Source: JAMXLO01 sp963832895 (GTDB lineage: Bacteria > Pseudomonadota > Alphaproteobacteria > Acetobacterales > Acetobacteraceae). Taken from it: a stretch of DNA of 64,000 nucleotides. Of the stretch, positions 59,715 to 64,000 are shown one piece after another. Position 1 is the stretch's first letter; every line of letters starts with the position of its first letter. The stretch is taken from contig CAWHVQ010000014.1 in NCBI GenBank assembly GCA_963832895.1, forward strand, positions 277,989 through 341,988, read 5' to 3'. Made by a program: the position numbers and the translations under genes. The notes below the pieces were generated by a model. It did no database searches. It saw only the letters and a program-made list of their open reading frames with translations, and was not told the DNA's origin.

Positions 59715-62385
59715 ATGACAAAATGGGTGTACAGCTTTGGCGCCGGCCATAACGAGGGCGGCGCGGACATGCGCAACCTGCTGGGCGGCAAAGGCGCCAA
59801 CCTGGCTGAAATGGCAAATATCGGCCTGCCGGTCCCGCCAGGCTTCACACTCACCACCGACGTTTGCACCGCGTTCTACCAGAACCAGCGCAAATACCCG
59901 AACGACCTGGGCGGGCAGGTCCATCAGGCGCTTGATCAACTGCAGAAGGCACAGGCGCTGAAGTTCGGCGACAAACACAAGCCGCTGCTGGTCTCGGTCC
60001 GCTCCGGCGCGCGGGTATCGATGCCCGGGATGATGGATACAGTCCTCAACCTGGGGTTGAACGACGTGACGGTGGAAGGGCTCGGCGAGGCGGCGGATGA
60101 CCCGCGCTTCGCCTGGGACTCCTACCGCCGGTTCATCCAGATGTACGGCTCGGTGGTGCTGGGGGTCGATCACCATCGGTTCGAGGAGATTATCGAGCAC
60201 GCCAAGCTCGACACCGGCGTGACCGAAGACACGCAGCTCTCGGCGCAGGACTGGCACCGCGTCGCCCAGAGCTACAAGGACCTGATCGAGAGCGAGACCG
60301 GCAAGCCGTTTCCGCAGGATCCCGAGGAACAGCTGTGGGGCGCGATCGGCGCGGTGTTCGGCTCCTGGATGAACCATCGCGCGATCACCTACCGCAAGCT
60401 GCACGACATCCCCGCCGAATGGGGCACCGCGGTGAACGTGCAGGCCATGGTGTTCGGCAACATGGGCAACGACTGCGCCACCGGCGTGTGCTTCACCCGC
60501 GACCCGTCCACGGGCGAGAACGTGTTCTACGGCGAATATCTGGTGAATGCGCAGGGCGAGGACGTGGTCGCGGGCATCCGCACACCGCAGCCGGTATCGA
60601 AGCACCGCGCCAAGCCGGACGAGACGCCGCTCGAAGCGGCGATGCCCGAGCCGTACGCGGAACTGCTGCAGGTGCGCGAGAAGCTCGAGCAGCACTACCA
60701 TGACATGCAGGATCTCGAGTTCACGATCCAGCAGAACAAGCTCTACATGCTGCAGACGCGCAACGGCAAACGCACTGCCGCGGCATCGCTGCGGATCGCG
60801 GTGGACATGGCCCGCGAAGGCCTGATCGACCAGTCCGAGGCGGTGCGGCGCGTGAACCCGACGTCGCTCGATCAGTTGCTGCATCCGATGCTGGATCCGA
60901 AGGCACCTCGCACCCTGCTGGCCAAGGGACTGCCGGCCAGCCCCGGTGCCGCCTCTGGTGCCGTCGTGTTCACCGCCGACGAGGCGGAAAGCCGCGCGCA
61001 GAAGGGTGAGGCGATCATCCTGGTGCGCATCGAGACCAGCCCGGAGGACATCCACGGCATGCATGCTGCCCGCGGCATCCTGACCACGCGCGGCGGCATG
61101 ACCAGCCACGCCGCGGTCGTGGCACGCGGCATGGGACGGCCCTGCGTCGCAGGTGCCGGCGGCATCTCGGTCGATTACGGCGCGCAGACGCTGTCGGCCG
61201 GCGGCAAGACGGTGCGAGCCGGCGAAACCATCACGCTGGATGGCGCCGCGGGCGAGGTTTTCGTCGGCACCGTCGCGATGATCGAGCCCTTGATGTCGGA
61301 CGACTTCTCCACGCTGATGGGCTGGGCGGACGAGGCACGCACGATGGGGGTGCGCGCGAACGCCGAAACCACGCTCGACGCCGAGACGGCGAAGAAGTTC
61401 GGCGCCGACGGCATTGGTCTGTGCCGCACCGAGCACATGTTCTTCGACCCTGAGCGCATCAGCGCGGTGCGGCAGATGATCATGGCGCCTGACGAGGCCG
61501 GGCGCCGCACGGCGCTGGCGTTGTTGCTGCCGTTCCAGCGCGACGACTTCCACAAGCTGTTCCGCATCATGGGCGATCTGCCGATCACCATCCGGTTGCT
61601 CGATCCGCCGCTGCACGAGTTCCTGCCGCACGCGGACGCGGAGCTGGAGGATGTCGCGCGGGCACTCGGCGCCAATATCGAGGCGATGCGCCGGCGCGCG
61701 GCGGAGCTGGCCGAAGCCAACCCGATGCTGGGCCATCGTGGCTGCCGGCTGGGCGTCACCTATCCCGAGATCTACGAGATGCAGGCGCGCGCGATCTTCG
61801 AGGGCGCGCTGGAGGTGGCGAAGGAGACCGGGAAAGCCCCGGTACCCGGAGATCATGATCCCGCTGGTGGGCGTGAAGAAGGAGCTGGAGCTCACCCGCG
61901 CGCAGGTCGATCGCGTGGCGGAGGAGGTGTTCAAGGCGGCCGGCCGCCGCATCGAGTACAGCGTCGGCACGATGATCGAGCTGCCGCGGGCTGCGATCGT
62001 GGCCGACAAGATCGCCGAGGTGGCCGACTTCTTCAGCTTCGGCACCAACGACCTGACGCAGACGGTATTCGGCCTGTCGCGCGACGATGCGGGCAAGTTC
62101 CTGCCGCAGTATGTCGAGCAGGGGATCTTGCCAAAGGATCCGTTCGTGTCGATCGATGTCGAGGGCGTGGGCGCGATGGTCCGGCTTGCGTCCGAGCGCG
62201 GGCGGCAGACCAAGAACCACTTGAAACTCGGCATCTGCGGCGAGCACGGCGGCGATCCTGCGTCGATATCGTTCTGCCAGGAGGTCGGGCTGGATTACGT
62301 CTCGTGCAGCCCGTACCGGGTGCCGGTGGCACGTCTGGCGGCCGCGCAGGCAGCGCTGGGGGTCGAAAGCGACCGGACGGCGTGA
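59715..62385 (+). pseudogene. ppdK: Pyruvate, phosphate dikinase, interrupted by a one-base frameshift near 61848
   Basis: About 890 residues if corrected. The first frame (59715-61847) begins MTKWVYSFGAGHNEG and has the ATP-grasp part (GGKGANLAEMANIGLPVPPGFTLTTD), SVRSGARVSMPGMMDTVLNLGLND and the phospho-histidine TRGGMTSHAAVVARGMGRPCV. At 61848-61849 one extra G shifts the frame: GKAPVPGDHD instead of GKAPVPEIMIPLV. The remainder is in the next frame to TGA 62385 with FFSFGTNDLTQTVFGLSRDD and the catalytic-Cys segment KLGICGEHGGDP. The uncorrected frame would stop at 62423. The enzyme interconverts pyruvate/ATP/Pi and PEP/AMP/PPi. Conservation after the break suggests a sequence error. The gene lies 6 bases after glyS. 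Confidence 0.85.
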
Positions 62386-62522
62386 CCGCGGGCAGGCGCG
62401 TGGGGATCGGAGCGCGCGCCTGATCGGCCTGCGGTGGTTGATTCGCCGGGGCGGACATCTGCCGGACCTGGGCAGGTGGCTTCCTTGCCGGGCCCAATCG
62501 ATCCGAGCTACATCGGTACCCC

Positions 62523-62798
62523 GTGCGGCTGACGGTGCCGTATCCACACTCCGGGGAGCGACAATTGCCGGCGCCGGACCGAGATAGCGAGCATACCCTC
62601 CGCGAGAGGGCTTACTACATCTGGGAGCGCGAGGGTTGTCCCGAAGGGCAGGCCGAAGCGCATTGGCTGTTGGCCGCGCGCGAACAGTCCGGCAATGAAC
62701 CCACGGACGAGTTCATGGAGGACGAAGAGAAGATCCTCGCAGGCCGCTCGGATGCCAATATGCCGGCATTGCTGACCAAGGATGTGCAAGGCGGATAA
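62523..62798 (+). CDS. DUF2934 family small protein
   Basis: 91 residues from GTG 62523 (GTG 62535 also possible). The DUF2934 core is ERAYYIWEREGCPEGQAEAHWLLA, a short helical motif found in many alphaproteobacterial proteins of unknown role. The C-terminal part is acidic (EDEEKILAGR). It stands alone, 137 bases after ppdK, and the sequence around it shows no clear promoter. Confidence 0.65.
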   Translation: MRLTVPYPHSGERQLPAPDRDSEHTLRERAYYIWEREGCPEGQAEAHWLLAAREQSGNEPTDEFMEDEEKILAGRSDANMPALLTKDVQGG

Positions 62799-62870
62799 TC
62801 CCCTGTCGCACCACGATCCGGCGCCCTCTGCACATTCCGAGCATTCCGGTCGGACGCGACCGACGTGATC

Positions 62871-63655
62871 ATGCGCCCCGACATGGTCTACCAGTTCCCG
62901 ATCTGGGCGGTTGGCCTCTCACTCGCGATTATTGCCGTGCTTGGCACCATCGTTCTGGAGCTGGGGGTCAGACACTTCGTTTCAGCGGCCTTCCGCCGGC
63001 AGCATAACGACGTCGCGGCGGCCATCTTCTCGATCATCGGCGTGACCTATGCCGTGCTTCTGGCATTTGTCGCCATGCTTGCGTGGGAGGGCTTTAACAA
63101 AGCCAAAGCGGCGAGCTATGCCGAGGCAGCCGTGGTTCTGGATATCGTTCAGATGGCAGACGGTCTCGCCGAGCCGGCCAGGGCAAAACTGCTCGATGAC
63201 ATGAACCGCTATACGCGGGCCGTGATTGCCATCGAGTGGCCGGCGCAGGCCGAAGGCCATGTGGTGCGCGCCAGTGACAGATACTCGACGACTTGCAGGG
63301 TATCGCGATCGACCTGAAGCCAGCCAGCCAGGCGGACGCGACCTTTCACGCGCTGCTCCTGCAATCTCTGATGCGGCTTCGCGACGCAGACAGGAAAGGC
63401 TTCTGGCCGCGGAGACCACAATCCCTGGGATAGTCTGGATGGTCGTGATCGTGGGCCGCGCGATCACGATTGCCTTCAGCTCGTTCCTCGGCACGCCAAG
63501 CGTACGGATACACCTCGGCATGTGCTGCTTGCTCGCTGTCTCCGGGGTCCTGGTGCTGGTACTGATCATCGCGCTGAGCAATCCGTTTCGGGGCGACTTC
63601 CGCATCTCCACGGCTCCGTTCGATACGTCTCATCCGGATCGGCGGGGCACCCTGA
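62871..63655 (+). pseudogene. DUF4239/bestrophin-like membrane protein, two frameshifts
   Basis: From ATG 62871 the frame reads two hydrophobic helices (IWAVGLSLAIIAVLGTIVLEL, IFSIIGVTYAVLLAFVAML) and then WEGFNKAKAASYAEAAVVLDI, typical of the family. Near 63280 it must shift to give ILDDLQGIAIDLKPASQADATFHALLLQSLMRLRD (63281 on), and again near 63390 to give ERLLAAETTIPGIVW, two more helices (MVVIVGRAITIAFSSF, LLAVSGVLVLVLIIAL) and SNPFRGDF. Each shift looks like one lost base. The end is approximate; the frame after the second shift does not stop before the next gene. Sequence errors or true decay are both possible. Confidence 0.65.
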
Positions 63656-63750
63656 CAACGCTCAGCGGCACTGGCACCGCCCGCGAATTTCACTTGCCGG
63701 CGGTCACCTGCCTGACTATCTTACGTTCGTCTTACCCTGTGGCTCCAACC

Positions 63751-64000
63751 ATGGCCGATGCAGCCAGATCCACGACGACACTGTCGACCAAGGGCCAGGT
63801 GATCCTGCCCGGCAGCCATCCGTCGGCGGCACAACTGGCGGCCCGGCACAAGGCTGACGGTCGAGGAAACCGCCGACGGCGTGTTACTGCGGCCGGCGCC
63901 GGCCTTCCCGCCCACCACGACCGAGGCGGTCTTCGGCTGCCTGCGTCACCAGGGCGAACCGAAGACATTGGAGGAGATGCAAGACGGCATCGCAGCCGAG
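63751..64000 (+). pseudogene. AbrB/MazE-type antitoxin, frameshifted and cut by window end
   Basis: ATG 63751 begins MADAARSTTTLSTKGQVILP, the swapped-hairpin AbrB DNA-binding pattern. One extra C in the run at 63808-63810 breaks the frame; in the next frame the protein continues AAIRRRHNWRPGTRLTVEET, ADGVLLRPAPAFPP and TLEEMQDGIAAE up to base 64000, with no stop. A PIN-domain toxin would be expected just beyond the window. The call rests on both halves together. Confidence 0.7.

Noticed and set aside
59664..62234. 856-codon minus-strand frame across ppdK
   Set aside because: Antisense to PPDK, including its phospho-histidine region; composition is that of a shadow frame despite the length and lack of frameshift.

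Overview
This is a GC-rich (roughly 65 percent by eye) alphaproteobacterial chromosome segment, densely packed and with many 4-base ATGA start/stop overlaps. The gene set (two-subunit glyQ/glyS followed by ppdK, an exopolysaccharide cluster with GumD/GumC-like proteins, DUF2076 and DUF2934 proteins, a Pao-type molybdenum oxidoreductase) would fit an environmental member of the Rhodospirillales, most likely Acetobacteraceae. That placement is inference. I saw no tRNA, rRNA, CRISPR array or insertion sequence.

Layout. 1-4.55 kb: 3' end of a filamentous-haemagglutinin-like repeat protein followed by a TPR-CHAT (caspase-like) lipoprotein. 5.2-7.9 kb: a large GH5-like glycoside hydrolase with carbohydrate-binding repeats and an RTX-type C-terminus, closed by a perfect hairpin. 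8.5-24.9 kb: an exopolysaccharide or glycolipid cluster with an initiating sugar-phosphate transferase, a ParA/BY-kinase-like protein lacking the Walker lysine, a propeller-like protein, two GT4 enzymes, a GumC/Wzz protein, an SDR-GMC fusion, a fatty-acid-hydroxylase-like membrane enzyme, a FemAB-like acyltransferase, two WecG/TagA-type transferases and a second SDR. No flippase, polymerase or outer-membrane exporter is visible, so the cluster is incomplete here. 25.0-31.9 kb: a CBS-domain gene and a complete alternative N-type ATPase operon (atpDCQRBEFAG). 31.9-33.4 kb: single-domain response regulator and universal stress protein. FNR/Anr/FixK-type palindromes precede the CBS/ATPase unit, the stress protein and the Pao operon, which suggests one low-oxygen regulon. 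33.5-37.7 kb: Lhr helicase. 37.8-42.7 kb: small protein, exported PaoABC-like aldehyde oxidoreductase and an exported nitroreductase-like protein. 43.0-46.0 kb: ugd, a class I glutamine-amidotransferase hydrolase, an atypical SDR. 46.1-49.9 kb: a chemoreceptor with C-terminal PilZ and zinc-binding domains (frameshifted) and a globin-coupled chemoreceptor. 49.9-53.8 kb: a polyamine-type ABC importer. 53.9-55.7 kb: a frameshifted multipass membrane protein and a DUF2076 protein. 55.8-62.4 kb: glyQ, an orphan antitoxin-like gene, vapBC, glyS and ppdK (frameshifted). 62.5-64 kb: DUF2934 protein, a broken DUF4239-like membrane protein and a partial, frameshifted AbrB/MazE-type antitoxin.

Two cautions. 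Six apparent single-base frameshifts in five genes all lie right of 47.6 kb, none left of it, so local sequence error is likely. Functions are read from motifs and gene order only; no database search was possible.
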